A DNA stretch of 64,000 bases from ZC4RG20 sp963702105 (GTDB lineage: Bacteria > Pseudomonadota > Gammaproteobacteria > Steroidobacterales > Rariloculaceae), in assembly GCA_963702105.1 (NCBI GenBank), contig OY969712.1, forward strand, positions 1-64,000, given 5' to 3'. Shown one piece after another: positions 8,154-15,743 of the stretch (its first letter is position 1; every line of letters begins with the position of its first letter). The notes below the pieces were generated by a model that saw only the letters and a list, made by a program, of their open reading frames with translations, was not told where the DNA came from and ran no database searches. The translations under genes were made by a program, and so were the position numbers.

Positions 8154-9109
8154 GGTTCGTCGCGCGTCACGGCTCCTGGAACGTCGCGGCCAGCACCTCG
8201 AAACAGCTCGTAGCGAAATTCGAGCGCCGCGGTGTCCGGCCGATGCTCTCGCCGTCCGGGCACATGAAGTCGTTGACCGTGCATGCCCTGAAGACCATGT
8301 CGGAGCATGGGGCCGTCCTGCTCTTCGAGGATGTCCGCGCGGACCTCGATCACCGTGTCCGGCCGAATGCCGATGAGGTTCCGATCGAACGCCGTGTGAT
8401 GGATCTTGCAGGCTGCCAGTCCGTTGCGGATCTCCGGTACACCCCGCGGATCGTTGTCGGGAATGATGTGGCTCGCATCGAGCAGCTCGCGGTGCCGGAG
8501 CCGGCACAGCGCGCACTGATTGCCGTAGGCCGCGAGCACGCGCTCGCGGAAGCTCTGCTGGTGAAGCCGGGCCTGGACCGTTCTCGTGATATAAGCGCGG
8601 CGCGGCGCTGACTCCTCATCGGCGACGGCCTGGGCTGCGCACCGCGAGAGCGTATCAGCGATCGTGTCCTTCGCGTCGGCCATGACCGTGAAGCACAAGC
8701 CGATTGGGTCGTCGCCGACCACAAACACGGGCCAGATGGGCAGATACCTGCCCTCCATCAGGCCGAATAGATAGACCAGCGGTGTACGTCGGCGCATTGC
8801 CTCGCGCAGGCCGACGTTGTCGCGATGCCGCGGGTCCGTGCCGCGGTAGCGGTAGAGGAGTCGATGATCGTCGGCGAAGCTGTCCTCGTACGGTCCGCCC
8901 GGAGACGTGCGGAACGAGAGGGGGATCTCCGGCAGGACCTTCGGCTTGAAGATGCCCTGCATGCTGACGAGCGGAACGCGCTGCCCCTGCCACTCGGGAC
9001 CCTGCCGGAGCAGCTGCCATGGCAGGACGTCGCCGTGAAGCGCGGTCTGGCGCTCGAGCCAGTCGAAGACGGCTCTTCGAACCAGCGAGTCTTGCTCGTC
9101 GGTAGACAT
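8150..9109 (-). CDS. HNH endonuclease (first gene of pair), intact
   Basis: The 319-residue protein opens with a helix and VFDWLERQTALHGDVLPW, then QGIFKPKVLPEIPLSFRT and YRGTDPRHRDNVGLREAM. The C-terminal half carries an HNH module: CALCRLRHRELLDASHII, then the NGLAACKIHHTAFDRNLIG zinc/His motif. Such proteins are annotated as HNH or putative restriction endonucleases; the N-terminal half may recognise modified or specific DNA. A second gene follows with a 4-base overlap, here decayed. A paralogous pair lies at 20.7-22.5 kb, where this first gene is the broken one. Confidence 0.85.
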   Translation of the reverse strand: MSTDEQDSLVRRAVFDWLERQTALHGDVLPWQLLRQGPEWQGQRVPLVSMQGIFKPKVLPEIPLSFRTSPGGPYEDSFADDHRLLYRYRGTDPRHRDNVGLREAMRRRTPLVYLFGLMEGRYLPIWPVFVVGDDPIGLCFTVMADAKDTIADTLSRCAAQAVADEESAPRRAYITRTVQARLHQQSFRERVLAAYGNQCALCRLRHRELLDASHIIPDNDPRGVPEIRNGLAACKIHHTAFDRNLIGIRPDTVIEVRADILEEQDGPMLRHGLQGMHGQRLHVPGRREHRPDTAALEFRYELFRGAGRDVPGAVTRDEP

Positions 9110-9340
9110 GGGCAGAGCATAAACGAATAGTGCGAGATCTGGATATTTGCTGAGCGGCGAAACGTCGTGCCGTGCGGCCTGAGGGCTTGCCGTACCCGTA
9201 CGCTCCGAGTCGTTAGCGCATTAAACCTTTGAACTCTGTCACAACCCGAGGCGGAGCGGTGGTTCGACTTCGGAAGATCCGCTATCTTTCCCCGGGGCGG
9301 CTGTCCCAGGCCGCGAGCTACACAGGGGGCGAATAAGCAG

Positions 9341-9886
9341 ATGTCCAGAGCGAGCGACACGTTTGAGCAGTCTATCCTGGATGCAGAGAACCTCCTCGCG
9401 CATTTCGATACGCTCAATACCCAGCCCCCTCCGCCGGAGATAGAGGTGCTGAAACGGGCAGGGCTGATCATGGCGATGACGGCCTGGGAAACCTACGTCG
9501 AAGATCGCGTGCTTGAGGCCGCAGATAAGCGACTGCGCACAGTGACCGACCGCTCCATTGCGGCGTTTGTGCAATCGAGGCTCGATGAAGACATTAAGCG
9601 CCTGCACAACCCGACTGCCGATAAGACGATTCAACTGTTTCGCGATTACGCGGGTGTTGATGTCACCGAGCATTGGTCATGGAACAACACCGACTCGAAA
9701 GCGATAGGCGAGTGCCTGGACCAGTACACGAAGCTCCGCGGCGATGTGGTCCATCGCTCGCGCCCGATCGAGCCTGGGCCGCCGCGTGCCCATCCGGTAA
9801 CGAAGGAAAACCTCGCACGAGCCATTCGATTTCTGAAAAATTTGGTCGGGGCGACTGAAAAGGCGCTCTCGCCTCAACCCATCTAG
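9341..9886 (+). CDS. HEPN domain protein (RiboL-PSP-HEPN type)
   Basis: The 181-residue, mostly helical protein has WETYVEDRVLEAADKRL in the first half and the HEPN catalytic motif RGDVVHR (R-x4-H) near residue 135. RiboL-PSP-HEPN proteins are predicted RNA-cleaving effectors of conflict systems. No obvious nucleotidyltransferase or other antidote gene adjoins it, so it may act alone or in trans. The ATG at 9341 follows a weak purine-rich stretch. Both flanking intergenic regions are long, suggesting a single-gene unit. Confidence 0.7.
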   Translation: MSRASDTFEQSILDAENLLAHFDTLNTQPPPPEIEVLKRAGLIMAMTAWETYVEDRVLEAADKRLRTVTDRSIAAFVQSRLDEDIKRLHNPTADKTIQLFRDYAGVDVTEHWSWNNTDSKAIGECLDQYTKLRGDVVHRSRPIEPGPPRAHPVTKENLARAIRFLKNLVGATEKALSPQPI

Positions 9887-10185
9887 GCCTCATCGTCGAG
9901 CACGACGAGCTTGACTGCGAGCGCTCGACAGGCGGCTGCTCGTGTCTCAATAGCGTCGTCCAAATGGTGCGAGACGCCGATGTTTGGACAGGATGTGGAG
10001 GAAGGCCGTGCGCGCGGGGCCAGCCCAGCGAGATCCAGCGGCAGAGCTATGCTATAGCGATACTACGAACTTCGCAGTTTTCGCGAACTTAGAACGTAGG
10101 ACTATGCAGGCAGAACATGGGAGCCCTTCTCGTCATGCAGGAGGCCATGTTCGCAGCCGAGAGGGGAGAGCACCGCAGCCGAGGG
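9887..10185. other. Intergenic region without recognised gene
   Basis: No convincing gene was seen. A short minus-strand frame ending near 9890 (ETRAAACRALAVKLVVLDDE) might be the tail of a lost protein, but no family was recognised. Confidence 0.3.
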
Positions 10186-10281
10186 TCAGTCCGCTACCTC
10201 CACGTACTCCACGCCGCTCGTCGGCAATGGAATGGCTAGGCCGCCATCGCGCAGGCCCTGCAGGTGCAATCCGATCGCCTC
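10186..10281 (-). pseudogene. HicB antitoxin C-terminal fragment
   Basis: The minus strand ends EAIGLHLQGLRDGGLAIP then TSGVEYVEVAD-stop, the typical HicB C-terminal half (helix, then P-x-P and YVEV). Its upstream end abuts an FtsK fragment on the other strand, so only about 31 codons remain and no HicA neighbour is present. Confidence 0.6.
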
Positions 10282-10288
10282 GATGCCG

Positions 10289-10660
10289 TTCCACGTGATC
10301 GTTGTCGACGAGTTTGCGGATCTGGTTCTGGCAGGCAAGAGCGAGAAGGCCGCGTTCGAGAGCCTGGTGGCACGTCTGGCCGCGAAGGGCCGCGCCGCCG
10401 GCCTGCATCTCGTGCTCGCGACGCAGCGGCCGGACCGGAACATCGTTACCGGTACGATCAAGGCCAATCTGCCGCTCAAGGTCTGCTTGAAGGTTACGAA
10501 CGCCACCAATTCCCAGATGATTCTGGACGAACCTGGGGCGGAGGCCTTGGTTGGGCGAGGCGATCTGCTGTGTGATCGGGGCAGGGGAATTGAGCGAGCG
10601 CAATCGCCGCTGGTGCTTACCGAGGATTTGCAGCAGTTGAAGACCGGCCGTAGGGGCTGA
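10289..10660 (+). pseudogene. FtsK/SpoIIIE-type DNA translocase fragment
   Basis: The plus strand reads FHVIVVDEFADLVLAGKSEK, then LAAKGRAAGLHLVLATQRPD, then KANLPLKVCLKVTNATNSQM and LDEPGAEALVGRGDLL. These are the Walker B and following motor motifs of FtsK-like translocases, about 120 residues. The Walker A half and C-terminal gamma domain are missing. The fragment starts abruptly beside the HicB remnant and ends in TGA at 10660. It is probably from an FtsK-domain protein of a defence or conjugative locus, not the housekeeping ftsK. Confidence 0.8.
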
Positions 10661-10682
10661 GCACGCTAGCTGTTCGACGGCG

Positions 10683-10765
10683 ATGCCGTTGCGCGAGGAA
10701 GCCAAGCGCCGGCACTGGCATCCGCGCATCCACTGGATCGACGACCGCCTCCCGGTGCTGTCGAT
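10683..10765 (+). pseudogene. Methyltransferase-HNH fusion fragment
   Basis: About 28 codons (REEAKRRHWHPRIHWIDDRL) match residues 70-100 of the intact fusion protein at 15744-17468 (REEAERRHPHPRIRFLDDRL). Nucleotide similarity is also high. It is squeezed between the FtsK fragment and the 3' end of the Rpn gene. Confidence 0.65.
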
Positions 10766-10774
10766 CGACTTAGA

Positions 10775-11737
10775 TCAGGGCTTGTCGAACAGCGAGTCCA
10801 AGCCGTCGATGTCGAGCAAACGTTCAGCCCACTGCTCGAGCTGCTCCGCGGACGCATTCGACAACCGCGCTTCGACCCAATCCGGCAGCTCGCCGAACCG
10901 ATGCCGCAGCATATGCTGCAGCAGCTGTACTTCACCTTTACGCATGCCTTGCTGTAGGCCTTTCTCGAGGCCTTCGCGCAACCAGCCTTGCTCCCATTCC
11001 TGCATGCGCGCTTCGATTAGCGTGCCCATGGTCAGTAAGTCCTCCGCGCCTTCCACGGGTCCTCCGGGTGTCCGTTTCAGTATAACTCTGTTGATCCAGA
11101 CGACGAACGCGCGCCGCAGGCTCGCTTGCTCTGGCAGTTTCAGCCAATTAATCAACAAGCGCAAAACACCGAGCACCTCCGCCTCGCTGCGGCTGTTTTC
11201 GAGCCTGAACAGCGCCGCGACCAGGTTGCGAAGCGGCGCGAGCTCGTCTTGCCCGTAGCGGCTCTCGTCGATCAGGAGGTATCGGGCTCGCGGCTGGTAG
11301 CGCTCGAGCGCGCGAGGGCCGGGTTGGATCAGCGCGGCCAGCTCTTCCGGCGCGCGCCAGCGTGCGGCGCCGTTATACAGCACGATGGCCAGCACCGGCG
11401 GCAGCCGTCCGTCGGACGAGAGTTGGCGAGTGCGGATCAGATCCTGATAGAGCAGGGCGATGTACGTCAGGATACGCACGGCCATGTACGCTTCCACTGT
11501 CGACTGGAACTCCAGCAGCAAGTAGACGTAGATCCAGTCCTCGCCCCAACGCACCCGCCAGACGACATCGTCGCTGCGCTCCCGCAAGTCGTCGCTGACG
11601 TAGCTGCCGGCGACCTTCTCGAGAGACGCGTAATCGAGCTGGCTCAGCCACCCCTCCTTGACGAAGCCCTCGAGCAGGTCGCGGACCATCTCGGCATGAG
11701 AGAACAGCAACTTGTAGGCATGGTCGTGTTCCGCCAT
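10775..11737 (-). CDS. Rpn-family PD-(D/E)XK nuclease / putative transposase
   Basis: The 320-residue protein begins MAEHDHAYKLLFSHAEMVRD, a hallmark of the Rpn (recombination-promoting nuclease, transposase_31-like) family. The catalytic core is intact: VVWRVRWGEDWIYVYLLLEF then QSTVEAYMAVRILTYIALLY supplies the acidic and E-x-Q positions near residues 65-95. A helical C-terminus with EARMQEWEQGWLREGLEKG and a DUF4351-like tail (LRHRFGELPDWVEARL) follows. Rpn proteins are DNA endonucleases, some acting in phage defence. A second copy at 19754-20587 lacks exactly the catalytic segment. The start at 11737 is set by comparison with that copy. Confidence 0.85.
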   Translation of the reverse strand: MAEHDHAYKLLFSHAEMVRDLLEGFVKEGWLSQLDYASLEKVAGSYVSDDLRERSDDVVWRVRWGEDWIYVYLLLEFQSTVEAYMAVRILTYIALLYQDLIRTRQLSSDGRLPPVLAIVLYNGAARWRAPEELAALIQPGPRALERYQPRARYLLIDESRYGQDELAPLRNLVAALFRLENSRSEAEVLGVLRLLINWLKLPEQASLRRAFVVWINRVILKRTPGGPVEGAEDLLTMGTLIEARMQEWEQGWLREGLEKGLQQGMRKGEVQLLQHMLRHRFGELPDWVEARLSNASAEQLEQWAERLLDIDGLDSLFDKP

Positions 11738-11935
11738 TGCGCTCCGTCCTTGTGCGCCGCCCGCCATCCTCGGCCCCAGAATACGTTGATCACGAAACGA
11801 AGCCATGTCCGATTCCGATCGCTCCGCCCGGATTCGCCTCGCTCTTCCCCGAAACATCAGTTATCGCTCGCCGGGCCCTTCGCCCCCGCGACGGAGACAC
11901 CGCGCGCCGAATGCCGCGCCGCCGCGAGATCGACC

Positions 11936-12934
11936 ATGCGCTTCTGGTGGGTCAATCAAAACCAAACCTTCGAGCAGGAGACGCGCGGCGGCTACCTGTG
12001 GTCCCCGAAGCGCAACGCCAACGACCACCGCAATCCCTTCTACGAGTTCATGCGCGAGGTCGCGCCGGGCGACGTCGTGTTCTCGTTCCAGGGCACGTAC
12101 ATCCGCGCGATCGGCATTGGGGAATCGCACTGCTACGAATGTCCGAAGCCGGCCGAGTTCGGCTCGGCCGGGCCCAATTGGTCGAACGTCGGCTGGCGGG
12201 TCGACGTTCGATTCACGCCGGTCGAGCGGCCCCTCCGGCCGGCGGACCACATGGACGTGCTCGCGCCGCTACTGCCCGCCAAGTACTCGCCGCTGCGCCC
12301 GAACGGTCACGGGCTGCAGGGCATCTACCTGACGGCCCTCGAGCCGCTTCTCGCCGAGACGCTCCTCGGCCTCATGGGCCGGACTGCCCGGGCGATCGTC
12401 TCGGCTGCTTCCGACGTGCTCGACCGAGCGCTCGATCCGAACCGCTCCCCGGCACAAGGGCAGGTCGAGTGGGAAGAGCACCTCGTGGACACGATACGGC
12501 AGCAAGATATCGAAGAGACGCAGAAGGCCGCCCTCATCATTTCTCGCCGCGGCCAGGGCCTCTTCAAGCAGCGCGTCCGGCAGATCGAGCGGCGGTGCCG
12601 GATCACGGGCGTCGACCGCATCGAGCACCTGATCGCAAGCCACTGCAAACCCTGGCGGGACAGCGACGACACCGAGCGGCTCGACGGCGAGAACGGCCTG
12701 CTGCTGACGCCGAGCATCGATCACCTGTTCGACCGCGGCTTCATCTCGTTCGAGCGCAGCGGCGACCTGCTCGTCTCGCCCGTCGCCGATCTTGAGGCGC
12801 TCGAGTGCCCGATGCGCCGATCGTGCCAGTCCACCAGCACTCCCGACGGCGATGGACCGCGTTTGCACGGCCGACCGTCACCCTCTGGAATTTACCCCGT
12901 AAATATAACGCGTAAAGTTAAAATTGCGGGGTAA
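11936..12934 (+). CDS. HNH endonuclease with EVE/PUA-like N-terminus
   Basis: The 332-residue protein begins MRFWWVNQNQTFEQETRGG and FYEFMREVAPGDVVFSFQG, resembling EVE/PUA-like readers of modified bases. A linker follows, then a C-terminal HNH (HNH_2 type) module: CRITGVDRIEHLIASHCKPW, NGLLLTPSIDHLFDRGFISF. This layout fits a modification-dependent restriction enzyme, which is inference. After VADLEALEC the expected tail is replaced by unrelated sequence that reads through the promoter region of the next gene, so the true C-terminus seems lost or frameshifted. The start at ATG 11936 fits the family N-terminus. Confidence 0.75.
   Translation: MRFWWVNQNQTFEQETRGGYLWSPKRNANDHRNPFYEFMREVAPGDVVFSFQGTYIRAIGIGESHCYECPKPAEFGSAGPNWSNVGWRVDVRFTPVERPLRPADHMDVLAPLLPAKYSPLRPNGHGLQGIYLTALEPLLAETLLGLMGRTARAIVSAASDVLDRALDPNRSPAQGQVEWEEHLVDTIRQQDIEETQKAALIISRRGQGLFKQRVRQIERRCRITGVDRIEHLIASHCKPWRDSDDTERLDGENGLLLTPSIDHLFDRGFISFERSGDLLVSPVADLEALECPMRRSCQSTSTPDGDGPRLHGRPSPSGIYPVNITRKVKIAG
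12892..12934 (+). promoter_or_regulatory. Inverted repeat and AT-rich promoter region upstream of AAA/DUF4143 gene
   Basis: TTACCCCG (12892-12899) and CGGGGTAA (12927-12934) form a perfect 8-base inverted repeat around an AT-rich core containing TATAAC and two CGTAAA direct repeats. It lies directly upstream of the TTG start at 12938, so it is a likely operator/promoter; the right arm would occlude ribosome access. No regulator is assigned. Confidence 0.45.
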
Positions 12935-12937
12935 CCT

Positions 12938-14128
12938 TTGGCGACCATAGCCCGCCGCCTCCGGTCACGGATCGAGACACGACTTCGCGAGCTGCCGGCG
13001 GTCGTCCTGCTCGGCCCTCGACAAGTGGGCAAGACCACGCTCGCATTGCAGATTGCCGAGAGTTTGGCCGACGCCGCGGTGTATCTCGACCTGGAGCGGC
13101 CGGCCGACCTCCGGCGCCTCGACGACGCCGACGCCTACCTGCGGGCCCAAACCGGCAAGCTCGTGATCATCGACGGGATCCACCGCGCTCCGGCCCTGTT
13201 CGAGCCGCTGCGAGGGATCATCGACGAGCGTCGGCGATCGGGTGAGCGAGCCGGACATTTTCTGCTGCTCGGATCGGCATCGTTGGATCTCATGAGACAA
13301 GCGTCCGAGACCCTGGCCGGACGGGTCGGCTACCTCGAGCTCGGGCCCATCGACCTCCGCGAGCTGACGGAACCGGTCGGAGATGCGGATCGGCTGTGGA
13401 CGCGAGGCGGCTTTCCCGAAAGCCTCCTTGCGACGGACGACACGCTGAGCTTCGCTTGGCGGCGAGCCTTTATCCGCAGCTATCTGGAGCGCGATGTGCC
13501 GATGTTCGCGCCGAGACTTCCGGCGGAGACGGTCGGCCGCCTCTGGACGATGCTCGCTCATGCACAAGGCACGCCGCTGAACCAGTCGCGGCTTGCAGCG
13601 AGCCTCGGTGTCTCGACTCCGGCGGTTGGCCGTTACGTCGACTTGCTCGTCGATCTTCTGCTGGTGAGAAGACTTCGTCCGTGGAGCGGCAACGTCGGCA
13701 AGCGGCTGGTGAAGACGCCGAAGACTTACATTCGCGATAGCGGCCTTACGCACGCGCTTCTGGAGCTCGAGACCTGGAATCAGATTCTCGGGCATCCCGT
13801 TGCCGGAGCGAGCTGGGAAGGGTTCGTCATCGAGAATTTGATCGCCGCGGCGGGCGAGCGAAGAACGCCCTACTATTATCGAACCGCGGAAGGCGCCGAA
13901 GTGGATCTCCTGTTCGAACGGGCCGGCGAAGTCGAGATGATGATCGAAATCAAGCGCTCGTCCGCGCCGACGCTGTCGAGAGGTTTTCACTTCGCGCAGC
14001 AGGCGCTGAATCCGAAGGAGGCTTACCTCGTGCATGCCGGCAGCGACTCATGGCGGGCCGGGAAGGGTGTGACGGCGATTTCGCCGGCAGAGCTCATGGA
14101 ACGTCTGGCGTCATCGGTGAGGAGTTGA
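12938..14128 (+). CDS. AAA_14 / DUF4143 ATPase
   Basis: The 396-residue protein has Walker A GPRQVGKTT near residue 27, Walker B LVIIDGIHR near 85 (with Gly in place of the usual acidic residue), sensor-like LLLGSASLDLM, and ERDVP. The C-terminal DUF4143 part includes KRLVKTPKTYIRDSGLTHAL, EGFVIENLI and the nuclease-fold-like GAEVDLLFERAGEVEMMIEI K. These ATPases are widespread, variable accessory genes of unclear role. It starts at a TTG three bases after the inverted repeat described above, with the HNH gene just upstream. The DG in Walker B (usual form DE) is worth noting. Confidence 0.85.
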   Translation: MATIARRLRSRIETRLRELPAVVLLGPRQVGKTTLALQIAESLADAAVYLDLERPADLRRLDDADAYLRAQTGKLVIIDGIHRAPALFEPLRGIIDERRRSGERAGHFLLLGSASLDLMRQASETLAGRVGYLELGPIDLRELTEPVGDADRLWTRGGFPESLLATDDTLSFAWRRAFIRSYLERDVPMFAPRLPAETVGRLWTMLAHAQGTPLNQSRLAASLGVSTPAVGRYVDLLVDLLLVRRLRPWSGNVGKRLVKTPKTYIRDSGLTHALLELETWNQILGHPVAGASWEGFVIENLIAAAGERRTPYYYRTAEGAEVDLLFERAGEVEMMIEIKRSSAPTLSRGFHFAQQALNPKEAYLVHAGSDSWRAGKGVTAISPAELMERLASSVRS

Positions 14129-14167
14129 GCGCCGGCGACGGCGCCGTCTCGTCTCGCCCGTGCTCGA

Positions 14168-14430
14168 ATGACCGACTCCGACTCCATCGGCTGGTACGAC
14201 GGCCACGTCCGCGAGGTCGCGCCCGCAATCGTGTCCTTCGCGTCGGCCATCACCGTGAAGCACAAGCCGAGCGGGTCGTCGCCGACCACAAACACGGGCA
14301 GGATGGCGAGTCCACCCGAAAGCTGATCATCTGCTTAAGCCCGGCCGTCTGATTGCCTTCACGCTGTGCGACCGCCCCGCGGAGCCTTCCGTGGCTTCCA
14401 TCCGGTCGATGCCGAGGAGCTGAACCGACC
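14168..14430 (+). pseudogene. Chimeric remnant: methyltransferase-HNH fragments around an HNH fragment
   Basis: At 14168 the plus strand reads MTDSDSIGWYDGHVREVAP, the exact start of the fusion gene at 15744. At about 14222-14303 the minus strand reads FVVGDDPLGLCFTVMADAKD, an internal piece of the first HNH gene. From about 14325 the plus strand resumes methyltransferase sequence (LLKPGRLIAFTLCDRPAEP) and stops. Bases around the start also match those upstream of the intact fusion gene. This is a rearranged remnant, not a gene. 14431-14531 holds only the Fic leader. Confidence 0.75.
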
Positions 14431-14531
14431 CTGCCCAAACTAACTAAAACAAGGCGGCGGCCTTCCGTCCTTGTTAAAGGCAGCCTATCATATGGAGCGC
14501 ATCTTGCCCCATACGAAAGGCAGGCATCTGC

Positions 14532-15701
14532 ATGGAGACTGGCGGTGAAGCCCGGACCCGGGCGGGACGCTACATCACCCAGCCCATGGGCTACCGGGCG
14601 TTCGTGCCCGCACCGCTGCCGCCGCAGCCCGCGCTCGCACTGGGGGGTGAACTGCAGGGCCTGCTCTCCGCCGCCGACCGGGCGCTGGGTCGGCTCGATG
14701 GCTCGGTGCTCACTTTGCCGAACCCCGACCTCTTCGTCTTCATGTACGTGCGCAAGGAGGCGGTGCTATCCAGCCAGATCGAGGGCACGCAAAGCTCGCT
14801 GCAGGACCTGCTCGCAGCCGAGGCGCAGCTTTTCGAACAAAGCTTGCCGCGCGACGTGGACGAGGTGATCAACTACGTCCGTGCATTGAACCACGGACTG
14901 GCTCGACTCGCCGAGCTGCCGGTTTCGGTGCGCCTGATCCGCGAGATCCACGCGGAGCTGATGCGAGGCGTGCGCGGCGGCCAACTCCAGCCCGGCGACT
15001 TGCGCACGAGCCAGAACTGGATCGGCCCGGCCGGCTGCACACTGAACACCGCGACATTCGTGCCGCCGCCGCACGACTCCGTGCCTGCGGCGCTGGGAGA
15101 CCTCGAGAGCTTCCTGCACGCGCAGGACGAGCTGCCGCCGTTGGTGAAGATCGCCCTCGCGCATGTGCAGTTCGAGACGATTCATCCGTTCCTCGACGGC
15201 AACCGACGCGTTGGGCGACTGCTGATCACGTTCCTGCTCACGGAGCGCGGTGTGCTGCACAAGCCAGTGCTCTATTTGTCTCACTACTTCAAGCAGCACC
15301 GGCAGACCTACTACGAGCACTTGCAGGCGGTACGCGACGAGGGGGCCTGGGAAGCGTGGCTCGCGTTCTTCCTGCGCGGCGTGATCGAGGTGGCGGTCGA
15401 GGCAGCCGAGACGGCACGGCGCATTCTGCAACTGCGAGAGCAGCACCGTAGTGCGATCACGGCGCAACTCGGCCGCGCAGCCGGTAACGGTCACAAGGTG
15501 CTCGAATCGCTATTCGACCGCCCGATTGTCGCCGTGAATGACGTGCAGACCATGACCGGCACCACGTACGCAGCGGCCAACAGTCTGGTGTCCCGGCTGG
15601 TGAAGCTCGGCGTGCTCAGCGAGATGACCGGCTACGCGCGGAACCGACGCTTTCGCTATGCGCCCTATATCGCTCTGTTCAATGAGGCAGGGAGCACCTG
15701 A
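14532..15701 (+). CDS. Fic family protein (AMPylase-type)
   Basis: The 389-residue protein has the N-terminal inhibitory motif SSQIEGTQ (S-x-x-x-E-G) near residue 80, a Fic core with the active-site loop HPFLDGNRRVGR near 218, the flap phrase FVPPPHDSVP, and a C-terminal winged-helix segment (VLESLFDRPIVAVNDVQTMT). Fic enzymes transfer AMP or related groups to target proteins; the N-terminal motif is the built-in (class II) autoinhibitor, so no separate antitoxin is needed. All key residues are present. It stands alone between fragments of the methyltransferase-HNH family and the intact copy of that family. Confidence 0.92.
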   Translation: METGGEARTRAGRYITQPMGYRAFVPAPLPPQPALALGGELQGLLSAADRALGRLDGSVLTLPNPDLFVFMYVRKEAVLSSQIEGTQSSLQDLLAAEAQLFEQSLPRDVDEVINYVRALNHGLARLAELPVSVRLIREIHAELMRGVRGGQLQPGDLRTSQNWIGPAGCTLNTATFVPPPHDSVPAALGDLESFLHAQDELPPLVKIALAHVQFETIHPFLDGNRRVGRLLITFLLTERGVLHKPVLYLSHYFKQHRQTYYEHLQAVRDEGAWEAWLAFFLRGVIEVAVEAAETARRILQLREQHRSAITAQLGRAAGNGHKVLESLFDRPIVAVNDVQTMTGTTYAAANSLVSRLVKLGVLSEMTGYARNRRFRYAPYIALFNEAGST

Positions 15702-15743
15702 TCGCGAGCCGCGCCGATCGCGCCACGCGGCCCCCGTGCTCGA

